Of a DNA stretch of 64,000 nt, positions 31,886 to 41,377 are shown one piece after another. The notes beneath the pieces are model-generated. The model saw only the letters and a list, made by a program, of their open reading frames with translations. It was not told the DNA's origin and did not search any database. A program made the translations under genes and the position numbers. The first letter of the stretch is position 1. Each line of letters starts with the position of its first letter. The DNA is taken from assembly GCF_014842915.1 (NCBI RefSeq), contig NZ_JACYXI010000006.1:1-64000 (forward strand), given 5' to 3'. The DNA comes from Roseibium litorale. GTDB taxonomy: Bacteria > Pseudomonadota > Alphaproteobacteria > Rhizobiales > Stappiaceae.

Positions 31886-32485
31886 TCAGAGAACCTTGAC
31901 CTTCGTTCCGACCTTGACCTGCTCGTAGAGATATTCCACGTCACTGTTCAGCATGCGGATGCAGCCGGAAGACACAGCCTGACCGATGCTCCAGTCTTCG
32001 TTGGTGCCGTGAATACGGTAGATCGTGTTGCCGAGATACATGGCGCGGGCCCCGAGCGGGTTTTTCGGGCCACCGGGCATATGAGACGGCAGCTTGCGGC
32101 CCTTCTTGCGTTCGCGCACGATCATTTCTGGCGGCGGGGTCCAACCTGGCCATTCCGCCTTGCGGGTGATCTTTTCCGTACCATTCCAGGTGAAGCCGTC
32201 CTTGCCGACACCAATGCCGTAGCGCATGGCCTTGCCATTGCCCTGCACGTGATAGAGCCAGCGCGCATCGGTATCGATCACGATCGTGCCGGGCTCTTCA
32301 GGACCGGAATAGCTGACAAGCTTGCGCTTGTATTTCTTGCGCGCAATCTGACCGGCCAGTTCAGGCGTCAGCTTGAGGGAGACCCAGGTTTTGCTGTTCG
32401 GGTCAAAAAAACGGTTGTCTGCATGAGCCGGGCCAGCGGCCACCAGCATGCTCAATGCTAGAGCAGATAGAACAAGGCGGTGCAT
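31886..32485 (-). CDS. L,D-transpeptidase (YkuD/ErfK type)
   Basis: A 199-residue secreted enzyme forming 3-3 peptidoglycan crosslinks or anchoring proteins to the wall. The signal peptide HRLVLSALALSMLVAAGPAHA is followed by a YkuD domain with YRIHGTNEDWSIGQAVSSG then CIRMLN, giving the catalytic HGTN and SxGCIRM Cys motifs. ATG 32485 is chosen because it starts the signal peptide; the longer frame upstream is not signal-like. Alphaproteobacteria of this order often encode many such paralogues. Confidence 0.93.
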   Translation of the reverse strand: MHRLVLSALALSMLVAAGPAHADNRFFDPNSKTWVSLKLTPELAGQIARKKYKRKLVSYSGPEEPGTIVIDTDARWLYHVQGNGKAMRYGIGVGKDGFTWNGTEKITRKAEWPGWTPPPEMIVRERKKGRKLPSHMPGGPKNPLGARAMYLGNTIYRIHGTNEDWSIGQAVSSGCIRMLNSDVEYLYEQVKVGTKVKVL

Positions 32486-32723
32486 GAATGCATCTCTCGG
32501 ACAAAACGCGGGCAGGCCGCAGGGAATCGGATATCGACTGGGTAGCATGAAGCCACACCCCTATCATGCCATTTATGATTAATTTTCTCTGACCAAGCCT
32601 GATCCTTCAACCGGGAAATCCCTACTTTCACGGCGGAGCTTCCCAAAGGGCATTCTTGCGCAGCCATGGACGGCCCGGATAGATGGTTGAACAACAAACA
32701 TGAAATCAGTCCTGGGAGTGAAC

Positions 32724-33521
32724 ATGACAAGCCTTGCACCGGCGGCGGTCCGCGCCTTGCCCTTGAACGACCTGCCCGCGGTGGACGGCAGCACATCGGC
32801 CCCTGTCATGCTGGTGCATGGTTTCGGCGGCGACCGGCAGACCTGGGTCAACATCCAAACCGCTCTTGCGCCCACCCGCCGCTCCATCGCGGTCGATCTT
32901 CCAGGCCATGGCCAGGCCATCGGCTGGCCGCGCATTGGCAACGCCGGTGTTGCGGCCAAGGCTGTGTTTCAAACTGTCGAAGCGCTGGAACTGGAGCAGG
33001 TACACCTTGTTGGTCACTCCATGGGCGGAGCCGTGGCGGCTCTCGTTGCAATGCGTGCACCGGAGCGGATTGCCAGCCTGACCCTGCTGGCACCGGGCGG
33101 CTTCGGTCCTGAAATCAATCACAAGCTCCTGCGCCGCTACGCGGCAGCGACCGATCCGGCTGAGATGGAAGCCTTGCTGGAGCAGTTCTTCGGATGGAGT
33201 TTCAAGCTGCCGAAGTTTCTGGCGCGCAGTGCTGCCGAAAGCCGCTCCAGGCCCGGCGCTGTTGAAACCCTGAAGGCCATTGCGGACGAAATCATCGATG
33301 GCGATGTTCAAAAGACCCTGCCGCTGTCCGACCTTGCGGAACTGCCCTGCCCGATCAAGGTTGTCTGGGGCACTCAGGACCGGGTGCTGCCTACACGCCA
33401 GGCCCACAAACTGCCCGGAATGATCGCGGCCCATGTCTTTGATGGGGTTGGCCACATGCCTCACCTTGAAATTCCCCGGGAAGTCACACGCCTCATTCTT
33501 CAAAATGCGGCCCGTGCGTAA
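32724..33521 (+). CDS. Alpha/beta hydrolase
   Basis: A 265-residue hydrolase with the oxyanion motif LVHGFGGDRQTW, nucleophile elbow VGHSMGGAVAALVA, Asp in VVWGTQDRVLP and His in FDGVGHMPHLE. It resembles the hydrolase-like C-terminal domain of acetoin dehydrogenase E2 (AcoC) and general esterases, but no lipoyl domain is present. ATG 32724 follows GGGAGTGAAC; ATG 32700 upstream lacks a site. It is a single gene between ldt and the chemoreceptor. Substrate unknown. Confidence 0.8.
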   Translation: MTSLAPAAVRALPLNDLPAVDGSTSAPVMLVHGFGGDRQTWVNIQTALAPTRRSIAVDLPGHGQAIGWPRIGNAGVAAKAVFQTVEALELEQVHLVGHSMGGAVAALVAMRAPERIASLTLLAPGGFGPEINHKLLRRYAAATDPAEMEALLEQFFGWSFKLPKFLARSAAESRSRPGAVETLKAIADEIIDGDVQKTLPLSDLAELPCPIKVVWGTQDRVLPTRQAHKLPGMIAAHVFDGVGHMPHLEIPREVTRLILQNAARA

Positions 33522-33547
33522 CGCAGAAATCGGGCTCCTGAACGAAA

Positions 33548-33578
33548 AAGACGCCACGCGGGATCCGCGTGGCGTCTT
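33548..33578. terminator. Terminator serving the chemoreceptor gene
   Basis: A long stem (AAGACGCCACGCGG ... CCGCGTGGCGTCTT) ends in five T on the minus strand, downstream of the chemoreceptor gene. On the plus strand no T-run follows, so it is a weaker stop for the hydrolase gene. Confidence 0.75.
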
Positions 33579-33601
33579 GCATTTCCATCTGTCTGTTCTG
33601 A

Positions 33602-35608
33602 TCAGGCAGCGCGAACCCCGGTCAGGAAGCTCGAGATCTCCCGGCGGATGAGCGCAGCCTGTTCGGCCAGGGACTTGGCAAGGCGCTCCACCTCTGCACC
33701 AGTTGCCCTTGCATGATCGGTCGCTCCGGCAACCGCTCCCATACGGGTTGCGCCTTCATCCGACCGGCTGGACGCATCTGACACGTTGCGTGCAATCGAC
33801 TGGACCGCAGCATCCTGCTGAACCACTGCGGAAGCAACCGCGGAGGCGAGGCCTTCCATTTCCGTGATGATGTCACTGACTTCGCTGATCGCGGAGAGCG
33901 CCTGAGAAGAGGACCCCTGGATCGCTTCCACCTGATTGGCGATGTCCTCAGTCGCCCTGGATGTCTGATCAGCGAGCTGCTTCACTTCAGCCGCAACAAC
34001 AGCGAAGCCCTTGCCCGCCTCGCCGGCACGAGCCGCTTCGATGGTCGCATTCAGCGCCAGAAGATTGGTCTGATTGGCGATGTCACGGATCAGGCCCATG
34101 ACCTCGCCAATATGATCTGCAGCGCTTGAAAGCTTGTCCATTGTGCGGGAGGTTTCGAGGGCGCTTGTCACCGCCTTCTTCGCCACGTCTGTGGATTTGG
34201 AGGCCTGGCTGGCAATCTCGTTGATGGACGCCGCCAGCTCCTCCGTCGCCGAAGCGGCAGAGTTGACGTTCTCCGCCGCAATGCGGACGGCATTGCCCGC
34301 TTCCGAGGCCTGACCGGCCACATCATCTGCGGCAGCTTCCACAGCGGCTGACGTCTGAACCAGTTCATCCGTTGCGTGATCAAGACTCTGCAGGGCCCGG
34401 TCCACCATGCCTTCAAAGCTGGAGATCAGATCTTCCAGCCGGGCCACGCGGGCATCGCGCTGCGCGTTCTCTGCTTCTGAGGCCAGGGTCAGGCTCTGCC
34501 GCTCAACCGCGTTGTCGCGGAATACGGAAACGGTCGCCGCCATCGCAGCAATCTCGCGGCTGCCCTTCACTTCAGGCAGCTTGATGTCGGTCTTGCCGCT
34601 GGCCAGCTCCTCCATGGCAGAGCTGAGCCGCCCAAGAGGAACAGCGATCGAGCGGCCGATCACGACAGCTGCTGCGGACAAGCCGATCAACAATCCGAAG
34701 ATGACGAAAAGAACCACGCCGGAAGAAAAGCCCCTTATCGTTTCCAGCGCGGCCTGAGCCGACAACTCTGACTGCCGGGCTGCCTCATTGAGCACCTGAA
34801 GGCGCGGCGGCAGTAAGTCGAACAGATTTTCAAGAAGCTCGGCGGACTTGCCCTTTTCAATGTCGGCTGCCGTGAAGGAATCGAAGGCTTCACGGTACAA
34901 AACCATGTTCTTGGCGATTTCGTCTTTGATTTCGTTCGGCAGGTAGGCCTTCTTGATCAGCCGCTCGTAGCGTCCGAAGGCAACTTCGAAATTGCCAAGG
35001 GCGACATCGTTCCTGTTGATCGTATATTCGCGTTCGGCAAGCTGGATTTCCAGGATGGCGCGGAAGAGCTTTTCAGTATCCGGATTCCCCCCGAAATTCA
35101 TTTCCTTCTTCAGCCGGGCCTGAACCGCGCCTGCGGTCTGGACCAAGGTCCCGCGCAAGCCGCCTTCGGAGTCAAACCCGATCGTCGACTGTATGGAATT
35201 CAAGGTTCCAAATGCGCCTCCGACACCATCCAGCGTGTCACGCACATCCGCCAGCTCGGCTTCAAATTGCGACGTGTCTCCACGAGAGGCGATCGCCTGA
35301 AGCGATTGTTCCGCCGCAGTCAACTGCTCCTGAAAGCTGGTGAAACTCAAATCGTCCGGTTTGGCCAGATATCCCTTTTCGATATTCTGCATCCGGTCGA
35401 CAATCTGCGCCAGATCGCCGAGTTCCCGGGACAGGCTCGCACTGCCGGCAAGCTCATTAAAGGAAGACGCAACCCTGTTCTGGCTCCACCAGAACACACC
35501 GCCCAAAATCAGAAGGCCAATGGCGGTGATCAAGCTGAGAGAGAGGATACGCACACGGACAGAGAGCCCTGATACTCTGTTCGTCGCTAACTTCCGGTTG
35601 GCATTCAT
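33602..35608 (-). CDS. Methyl-accepting chemotaxis protein
   Basis: A 668-residue transmembrane chemoreceptor. TM1 is near residues 22-45. A large helical periplasmic sensor of about 250 residues looks like a helical bimodular (HBM-type) domain with repeated coiled segments. TM2 is near residues 298-322 ([20 protein letters not shown]), followed by a HAMP domain and a cytoplasmic coiled-coil. The signalling tip [20 protein letters not shown] is intact. No CheR-binding pentapeptide is visible at the C-terminus. The ligand is unknown. It is a lone gene without che neighbours. Confidence 0.94.
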   Translation of the reverse strand: MNANRKLATNRVSGLSVRVRILSLSLITAIGLLILGGVFWWSQNRVASSFNELAGSASLSRELGDLAQIVDRMQNIEKGYLAKPDDLSFTSFQEQLTAAEQSLQAIASRGDTSQFEAELADVRDTLDGVGGAFGTLNSIQSTIGFDSEGGLRGTLVQTAGAVQARLKKEMNFGGNPDTEKLFRAILEIQLAEREYTINRNDVALGNFEVAFGRYERLIKKAYLPNEIKDEIAKNMVLYREAFDSFTAADIEKGKSAELLENLFDLLPPRLQVLNEAARQSELSAQAALETIRGFSSGVVLFVIFGLLIGLSAAAVVIGRSIAVPLGRLSSAMEELASGKTDIKLPEVKGSREIAAMAATVSVFRDNAVERQSLTLASEAENAQRDARVARLEDLISSFEGMVDRALQSLDHATDELVQTSAAVEAAADDVAGQASEAGNAVRIAAENVNSAASATEELAASINEIASQASKSTDVAKKAVTSALETSRTMDKLSSAADHIGEVMGLIRDIANQTNLLALNATIEAARAGEAGKGFAVVAAEVKQLADQTSRATEDIANQVEAIQGSSSQALSAISEVSDIITEMEGLASAVASAVVQQDAAVQSIARNVSDASSRSDEGATRMGAVAGATDHARATGAEVERLAKSLAEQAALIRREISSFLTGVRAA

Positions 35609-35784
35609 AGCGGCGGTGCCCCTAAAAAGTTATAGTTTTGCCCTTTGCTCCAGAAAGACCGCCAAAAGTAAAAAAACAGGCAATATCCGCGGGTGGTGCA
35701 TTGCAGGAAATGCTGATATTGCAGGCATTCTTGTCTGTATTTTAGTCAAAGCTCCTCCCCCGCAGAGCGACAGGGCACGCAATC

Positions 35785-36675
35785 GTGAGTTCCTTCCTAA
35801 AAGCCATGATTCCTGGAACATTTGTTCTTCTTTGGTCGACAGGTTTTATTGGCGCCAAAATGGGAGCTCCCTACGCGGATCCCATGGTCTTTCTCAGCTG
35901 GCGTTTCGCGCTGGTGCTCCCCCTTCTTCTGGCCATCAGCCTTGTGACGCACCCCAAATGGCCCGTGAATGCAACCCAGATCGCCCATTGCGTCATAACC
36001 GGTGTGATGATCCACGGCTGTTACCTCGGAGCCACTTTCTGGGCGGTTGACCGGGGAATGCCGGCTGGCGCAACGGCCATCGTCGTTGGCTTGCAGCCGG
36101 TTTTCAGCACATTGGCAGCAGCATTGCTTCTGGGCGAAAAAATCCAGACGAAGCACTGGGCCGGTCTGGCCATCGGTGGAACGGGCCTGGCGCTGGTTCT
36201 TGTTCCCAAACTGGGTCTCGCGGGATCGGGCATCGAACCGGTCAACATCGCCGCGGTGTTCTTCGGAGTGCTGAGCATCAGCATCGGCACGGTCTACCAG
36301 AAGCGCTTCGTACCCCAGACGGACCATCTAGCAGGCACGTTCTGGCAGTATATTGGCGCCCTTCTGGTGACAGTTCCCCTGTCTCTAACGGAAAGCTGGA
36401 CGGTCGTCTGGTCCGGAGAGTTCATCTTCGCACTGGCCTGGCTGACCCTCGTCCTTTCCATCGGTGCGATCACGCTCTTGATGATTCTGATCCGCCAGGG
36501 CGCGGTTTCCGAAGTGGCGTCCCTGTTTTATCTGGTCCCCGTCGCGGCCTCGGTGGAAAGCTACCTGCTTTTCGGAGAGCGTCTGTCCCTGGTTCAGATC
36601 TGTGGAATGGCTCTCGTGATCTGCGCGGTTCTGATTATACGCAGACGCAGCCAGCCGGTTCAGCAGCCTGTCTAA
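35785..36675 (+). CDS. EamA/DMT-family transporter
   Basis: A 296-residue inner-membrane protein with about ten hydrophobic helices arranged as two EamA repeats (TFVLLWSTGFIGAKMGAPYA in the first; GVLSISIGTVYQKRF at the second). Family members export amino acids, metabolites or drugs; the substrate cannot be inferred. The start is GTG 35785, and an inner ATG at 35806 is less likely. It is convergent with the YihY gene. Confidence 0.88.
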   Translation: MSSFLKAMIPGTFVLLWSTGFIGAKMGAPYADPMVFLSWRFALVLPLLLAISLVTHPKWPVNATQIAHCVITGVMIHGCYLGATFWAVDRGMPAGATAIVVGLQPVFSTLAAALLLGEKIQTKHWAGLAIGGTGLALVLVPKLGLAGSGIEPVNIAAVFFGVLSISIGTVYQKRFVPQTDHLAGTFWQYIGALLVTVPLSLTESWTVVWSGEFIFALAWLTLVLSIGAITLLMILIRQGAVSEVASLFYLVPVAASVESYLLFGERLSLVQICGMALVICAVLIIRRRSQPVQQPV

Positions 36676-36705
36676 GATGAACCAGCTGCTCTGCCAGCCT
36701 ATTCT

Positions 36706-37596
36706 CTAGCCGCCCGCTCCTGCGGGCGGCTGACTGCGGGCCCGCGCGCTCCGGATAAGTCCCTTCTGACGGATCAGCGCCGCATTCAACTCTCCCCCAA
36801 GAATGAATGCGAGCGAGCAGATGTAGAGAAAGACCAGCGCGGACATGATGCCCGCCAGCCCGCCATAGGTCGAAACATAATTTGCGAAGCGGGCCAGATA
36901 GGCGCCGAATGCCGCCCCGCAGATCATCCAGAGTACCATGGTGGCGAGAACGCCGGGCAACAGGTCGACCACCTTGCGCTCACCCGCAGGAAGCAGCCAG
37001 TGAGCAGCCAAAAGCCCGATACCCACCAGCAAGCCCGCAAAAACAAGCCGCACAAGGTCCAGGGAGCGTATCTGCTCCTCCAGCCCGGGAACCCAGGTGA
37101 CGACCGCCTCGATCACTAGCGGCCCGAGCACCACAAGAAAGGTGAAGGCAATCATGATCACCGCGGCGGCAACAACAAGACCCAGGGACTGGAGACGCAG
37201 AATGATGAAAGACCGGGTTTCACGCGTCCGGTAAGCCCGGTTCAGAGCCGTCCGCAGCGCTTCCAGACCGTTGGAGGCAAACCAGAGCGATGCGACCACA
37301 CCGAACGTCAGGATATCTCCGCGCGGAACGGTCAAAACCTGATGGATCTCACGCACCACGGGATCGGCAACAGACTGCGGCCAGGCATCGAAAATCAAAT
37401 CCGAAACACTGTTTGCAGCTCCCTCAAGTCCGAAGAAACCCGCGAGTGCCGCGATAAAAATCAGCAGCGGAAACACAGCCAGAAGAACGGACAAGGCAAC
37501 GTGACTGGCCATCGCAAAGCCATCGTCCCGGCTGAAATGACCGTAAATGTCTCGAATAATTGCGAAAGCGGAAAATATAAAAGTTATGCCTGTCAT
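36706..37596 (-). CDS. YihY/virulence factor BrkB family membrane protein
   Basis: A 296-residue protein with six transmembrane helices, of the family once misnamed ribonuclease BN. It has the family's N-terminal DDGFAMASHVALSVLLAVFP and the C-terminal GGLAGIMSALVFLYICSLAF followed by LGGELNAALI. A transport or envelope role is assumed for the family but unproven. ATG 37596 is preferred to TTG 37632, since the extra 12 residues are not membrane-like; neither has a strong ribosome site. Confidence 0.88.
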   Translation of the reverse strand: MTGITFIFSAFAIIRDIYGHFSRDDGFAMASHVALSVLLAVFPLLIFIAALAGFFGLEGAANSVSDLIFDAWPQSVADPVVREIHQVLTVPRGDILTFGVVASLWFASNGLEALRTALNRAYRTRETRSFIILRLQSLGLVVAAAVIMIAFTFLVVLGPLVIEAVVTWVPGLEEQIRSLDLVRLVFAGLLVGIGLLAAHWLLPAGERKVVDLLPGVLATMVLWMICGAAFGAYLARFANYVSTYGGLAGIMSALVFLYICSLAFILGGELNAALIRQKGLIRSARARSQPPAGAGG

Positions 37597-37760
37597 ATCT
37601 AATAAGGTGTCCCGGCAGCCGGTTAAGGTCAAGCAGCTGAGACGGAATCCGTCTCAGCCGAAAGACTGAGAATTCAACACTCGACAAAACACCTGCTGCA
37701 GCGCAACATAGCTGCGGAAGAAACGCCTCTAAAGTAATAATCGAAAACGGAGACGTGTGA

Positions 37761-39446
37761 ATGTCGACCGCTACTGCTTCAGCGCCAGCCAGTTCCACTC
37801 TGACGGATCAGACCGCCGGCGCGATTGCGCTGCTTGACAGACTCCTGGACGCGGCGACGCGCGCTGTCCGCCACAAGGTGAGCGACAACGGAAAGATCTC
37901 TTCTGAAGCGATGGAACGGGAGCAGCGGGCCGCCCACGGACTGGCTTGGCTTGCGACCTATGTGGAGGCCCTGCGGCAGCTGGACGCCTACGCAATACGG
38001 CTGATCACCGACAAGAGGTTCGGGAAGCTGGAAGAGCTGATCGTCCGGATAGGATTTTCCGAGTATCTAGCCCAGATTCTGGGCGGCATACCGATGAATC
38101 AGGGCGAATTCGTCCGCCTCGCCGATCTCGGATTGACCGATGATCAGATCCGGGCCGTCCGGACCTCCGACATTCTGGAGCTGATTTCGGCAGGCAACAG
38201 CCCCGAGCTTCGGGTTGAGCTCGTCGAGTGTATCCGGCGGCAGGCCGGCCAGTCGACCTTCGGAGATTGCGGGCTGGAAGAAACCTATGACCAGATCCGC
38301 AACGAAATGCGCCGGTTCGCGGAAGACAACGTCACACCCTATGCCCACGAATGGCACCTGAAAAACGACTATATTCCTCTTGAGGTGATCAGCCAGATGG
38401 CTGAACTCGGGGTCTTCGGCCTGACGATCCCTGAAGAATACGGCGGGATGGGCCTTGGCAAAGAATCCATGTGCGTGGTCTCCGAGGAGCTATCGCGCGC
38501 CTATATCGGTGTCGGCTCCCTGGGCACGCGCTCCGAGATCGCGGCTGAACTGATCCTTTGCGGCGGCACGGAAGAGCAAAAGCAGAAATGGCTTCCGTTG
38601 ATTGCTTCAGGTGAAATCCTGCCGACGGCTGTCTTCACGGAGCCGAACACCGGGTCGGACCTTGCCTCGCTCAAAACCCGGGCGGTCAAGGAAGGTGACA
38701 TCTGGAAGGTCTATGGCAACAAGACCTGGATCACTCATCCGGTGCGCGCCGATGTGATGACGCTCCTCACCCGCACCAATCCGAATGAACCCGGCTACAA
38801 GGGCATGTCCATGTTCCTGGCAGAAAAGCCGCGCGGAACAGACGAGAATCCTTTCCCGGCGGAAGGCATGACCGGCGGCGAAATCGAGGTTCTCGGCTAC
38901 CGGGGCATGAAGGAATATGAAATCGCCTTTGACGGATTTGAGGTCAAGGCAGAGAACCTTCTTGGCGGCGAAGAAGGCCAGGGCTTCAAGCAGCTCATGC
39001 AGACCTTCGAAGGCGCCCGTATCCAGACGGCGGCCCGCGCGCTTGGTGTTGCCCAATGTGCTCTGGATCTTGGTCTTCGCTATGCTGAGGAGCGGATCCA
39101 GTTCGGCAAGCCGCTGATCGCCTTCCCCCGCGTCTCCGACAAGCTGGCGATGATGACAACCGAGGTCATGATCGCCCGGCAGCTGACCTATTACTCTGCC
39201 TGGCAGAAGGATTCCGGGCGCCGCTGCGATCTGGAAGCCGGAATGGCGAAGCTTCTGGGCGCCCGTATCGCCTGGGCTGCGGCGGACAATGCCCTGCAGA
39301 TCCATGGCGGCAACGGGTTCGCTCTCGAGTATCAGATCTCCCGCGTCCTGTGCGACGCCCGCATCCTGAACATCTTCGAAGGGGCAGGCGAAATCCAGGC
39401 GCAGGTAATCGCCCGGCGCATTCTGGAAACCCGGGGTCTCAACTGA
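37761..39446 (+). CDS. mcd: Acyl-CoA dehydrogenase, probably (2S)-methylsuccinyl-CoA dehydrogenase
   Basis: A 561-residue flavoprotein with a canonical acyl-CoA dehydrogenase core in residues 170-561 (FTEPNTGSDLASLKTRA, YAEERIQFGKPL, QIHGGNGFALEYQISR, and the catalytic-Glu region NIFEGAGEIQAQ) and an unusual N-terminal helical extension of about 165 residues. That extension is the hallmark of methylsuccinyl-CoA dehydrogenase, which oxidises (2S)-methylsuccinyl-CoA to mesaconyl-CoA in the ethylmalonyl-CoA pathway of acetate assimilation. The co-occurring PHA genes fit, since both routes share 3-hydroxybutyryl-CoA/crotonyl-CoA. The specific substrate is inferred from architecture. Confidence 0.82.
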   Translation: MSTATASAPASSTLTDQTAGAIALLDRLLDAATRAVRHKVSDNGKISSEAMEREQRAAHGLAWLATYVEALRQLDAYAIRLITDKRFGKLEELIVRIGFSEYLAQILGGIPMNQGEFVRLADLGLTDDQIRAVRTSDILELISAGNSPELRVELVECIRRQAGQSTFGDCGLEETYDQIRNEMRRFAEDNVTPYAHEWHLKNDYIPLEVISQMAELGVFGLTIPEEYGGMGLGKESMCVVSEELSRAYIGVGSLGTRSEIAAELILCGGTEEQKQKWLPLIASGEILPTAVFTEPNTGSDLASLKTRAVKEGDIWKVYGNKTWITHPVRADVMTLLTRTNPNEPGYKGMSMFLAEKPRGTDENPFPAEGMTGGEIEVLGYRGMKEYEIAFDGFEVKAENLLGGEEGQGFKQLMQTFEGARIQTAARALGVAQCALDLGLRYAEERIQFGKPLIAFPRVSDKLAMMTTEVMIARQLTYYSAWQKDSGRRCDLEAGMAKLLGARIAWAAADNALQIHGGNGFALEYQISRVLCDARILNIFEGAGEIQAQVIARRILETRGLN

Positions 39447-39511
39447 TCGCCCTTATGGTTTGTTTCTCACTTGATGGCCGGGATTGAATTTCCCGGCCAC
39501 GACCCCACTTC

Positions 39512-39919
39512 ATGGCCATGGCGGCACCGTTCGACACAATTGACTTTGATGAGAGCAAACTGGGGCCGGAAGAATCCCAGTGGCGCAGCTTGCGAAACCG
39601 TCTCCTGAAAACGGTCCGGCGGGCGGCGCGCCAGGTGCCTTTCATGGAAGACGTCGTCGCGGCCTATTATTGTGCGCTCGATCCGGCAACCCCGCGCAAG
39701 GTACGCCTGACCTTGCTTGCCGCCCTTGCCTATTTCGTCATGCCGCTTGATGCCGTGCCCGATTTCCTCATCGGCATTGGCTTTGGCGATGATGCAACCG
39801 TTCTGCTGGCCGCCTTGAACATGCTGCGCGTTCATATCCGTGACGTGCATCGTGATGCCGCCCGGGACAGCCTGCAGGATGGCGTTCTCTACGAACCGTC
39901 GGACAAGGAGCCGTTTTAA
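39512..39919 (+). CDS. YkvA family protein (DUF1232)
   Basis: A 135-residue protein with the DUF1232 core YCALDPATPRKVRLTLLAAL followed by AYFVMPLDAVPDF and GFGDDATVL, which forms a short hydrophobic hairpin. The family is widespread and poorly characterised, and is presumably membrane-associated. Its stop codon overlaps by 4 bases the stop of the convergent membrane-protein gene. The N-terminal start has two candidates (39512 and 39518) without a strong ribosome site. Confidence 0.85.
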   Translation: MAMAAPFDTIDFDESKLGPEESQWRSLRNRLLKTVRRAARQVPFMEDVVAAYYCALDPATPRKVRLTLLAALAYFVMPLDAVPDFLIGIGFGDDATVLLAALNMLRVHIRDVHRDAARDSLQDGVLYEPSDKEPF

Positions 39920-40359
39920 GCCACAGGCCCCGGCGTCTGCCGCCAGCAGCCGGAACTGCGCCCGGCGATGATCCAGTAAACCAGCCCCGCCATGAAGCCG
40001 GCAGCCAGGACGACGGTGGTTCCGGGACGAAGCCCATACTCCGCAGAGGCTCCAAGGGACCAGAGCCCAAAGGCGATGAGCCCCGCACCGCCGGCGTGAA
40101 AAATCACGCTGCGGACCGAAAGAAGCTCCGCTGCGAGAATGGCGCAGAAAACCGGCGCTCCCGCGAGACCGCCCAAGACGCTGGCTGTCACCAGCCCGCT
40201 CCCGGTCATCGCCGCAAAGCCGACCGGATCCATTGATGGGTCTCCGGCACGGAAGTACCCCCAGGCGAGAAACAGTCCCGCAGTCAGAACGGCCGCGCAA
40301 AATCCGATGGAAATGCGGATCAGCTGCCAGATGAGTTTGCTGCCATTCACTGCGGTCAT
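39916..40359 (-). CDS. Hypothetical membrane protein
   Basis: A 147-residue protein with four predicted transmembrane helices (around residues 8-30, 45-65, 75-100 and 115-135). I do not recognise a family. ATG 40359 (MTAVNGSKLIWQL) follows a CAGGGA ribosome site; the 67-codon extension upstream is cysteine- and arginine-rich and not convincing. It is convergent with the DUF1232 gene and overlaps it at the stops, and diverges from infC. Confidence 0.65.
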   Translation of the reverse strand: MTAVNGSKLIWQLIRISIGFCAAVLTAGLFLAWGYFRAGDPSMDPVGFAAMTGSGLVTASVLGGLAGAPVFCAILAAELLSVRSVIFHAGGAGLIAFGLWSLGASAEYGLRPGTTVVLAAGFMAGLVYWIIAGRSSGCWRQTPGPVA

Positions 40360-40751
40360 ATCCCTGTTCAAGTTCCAGCGCAGCCTACCGTGAAGATGTG
40401 CCGGAATGAAGGCTCGGGAAGAGAAAAGACTGCAGCAGCAACCTCTTGAGATCCCTGAACGCGGGCCCCATATCCTTTGGCCAGGTGTTTGAGTGCACAC
40501 TCCCAAAACCCCGGACTGGTCCGTGGCTTCGTTGAGTTGCAGCAATTTAGCCTGTTTCACATACGCCGAAATGCCTATTCCAGACCGTTCGGTATTGTTT
40601 CTTGTTGACTTTGGGCCTGATTCACCGGATTTTTCCTGTGTTCCTTGGCTGAGAAGTCAATGCGCCCTAGATGCTCACATCCGGGGTGCTTTGTGCATCC
40701 GGCACATCAGGAAGCCAAATCGAGAGTACAACAACACAGGAGATTGCGACC
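40360..40751. other. Divergent intergenic region and infC leader
   Basis: About 390 bases between a hypothetical membrane gene and infC. It should contain the infC promoter: a TTGACT at about 40604-40609 is a -35 candidate, but no good -10 follows at 17 bases. No additional gene or clear riboswitch structure was found. Confidence 0.4.
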
Positions 40752-41291
40752 ATTCGCCGTCCATTCCGCGCTCCGCCTCCGACGAAGGAAGGCCCGCGCA
40801 CAAACAATGAAATTCGCGTCCGCGAAGTCCAGCTGATTGATCACGAAGGTAACAACCGCGGGATCATTCTCACCGATGAAGCTATGGACATCGCAGTAGA
40901 AGCCGGTCTTGATCTCGTTGAGATCCAGCCGAATGCTCAGCCGCCTGTTTGCAAGATTCTGGATTACGGCCGGTTCAAGTACCAGTCCCAGAAGAAGGCT
41001 GCCGAAGCGCGAAAGAAGCAGAAAACCGTCGAGATCAAAGAGATCAAGATGCGCCCGAACATCGACACCCATGATTATGAGGTGAAGATGAAGAGCATGC
41101 TTCGGTTCTTCAGCGAAGGCGACAAGGTCAAGGTCACTCTCCGTTTCCGCGGCCGTGAAATGGCGCACCAGGATCTGGGCATGAAACTGCTCGATCAGGT
41201 TCGCGAAGAAACCGCCGAGATCGCGAAGGTTGAATCCTCGCCGCGCCTCGAAGGCCGCCAGATGGTGATGATCCTTGCGCCGCTGAAGTAA
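40752..41291 (+). CDS. infC: Translation initiation factor IF-3, ATT start codon
   Basis: A 179-residue IF-3, which keeps 30S subunits free and checks start-codon pairing. The N-domain motif [20 protein letters not shown] and C-domain [19 protein letters not shown] are typical. The start is taken as ATT 40752, ten bases after AGGAG, because the alphaproteobacterial N-terminus (M)RRPFRAPPP begins exactly there and no ATG/GTG/TTG lies suitably nearby. ATT starts in infC are known from E. coli, where IF-3 represses its own synthesis by rejecting non-canonical starts, so the same autoregulation is likely. Confidence 0.94.
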   Translation: MRRPFRAPPPTKEGPRTNNEIRVREVQLIDHEGNNRGIILTDEAMDIAVEAGLDLVEIQPNAQPPVCKILDYGRFKYQSQKKAAEARKKQKTVEIKEIKMRPNIDTHDYEVKMKSMLRFFSEGDKVKVTLRFRGREMAHQDLGMKLLDQVREETAEIAKVESSPRLEGRQMVMILAPLK

Positions 41292-41321
41292 GCGCGCTGC
41301 AGACCGCACCTGAAAGACATT

Positions 41322-41356
41322 AAAAAACCCCGCCAATCAAATTGGCGGGGTTTTTT
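41322..41356. terminator. Bidirectional terminator between infC and the oxidoreductase gene
   Basis: A perfect 16-bp inverted repeat (AAAAAACCCCGCCAAT / ATTGGCGGGGTTTTTT) with a 3-base loop has six T on either strand. It separates convergent genes. Confidence 0.93.
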
Positions 41357-41377
41357 GTTTTCAAACCTCGAACCTGG

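Noticed and set aside
36708-36731. Strong hairpin at the end of the YihY gene, possible terminator
   Set aside because: The stem lies within the last codons of the gene and neither strand has a T-run after it.
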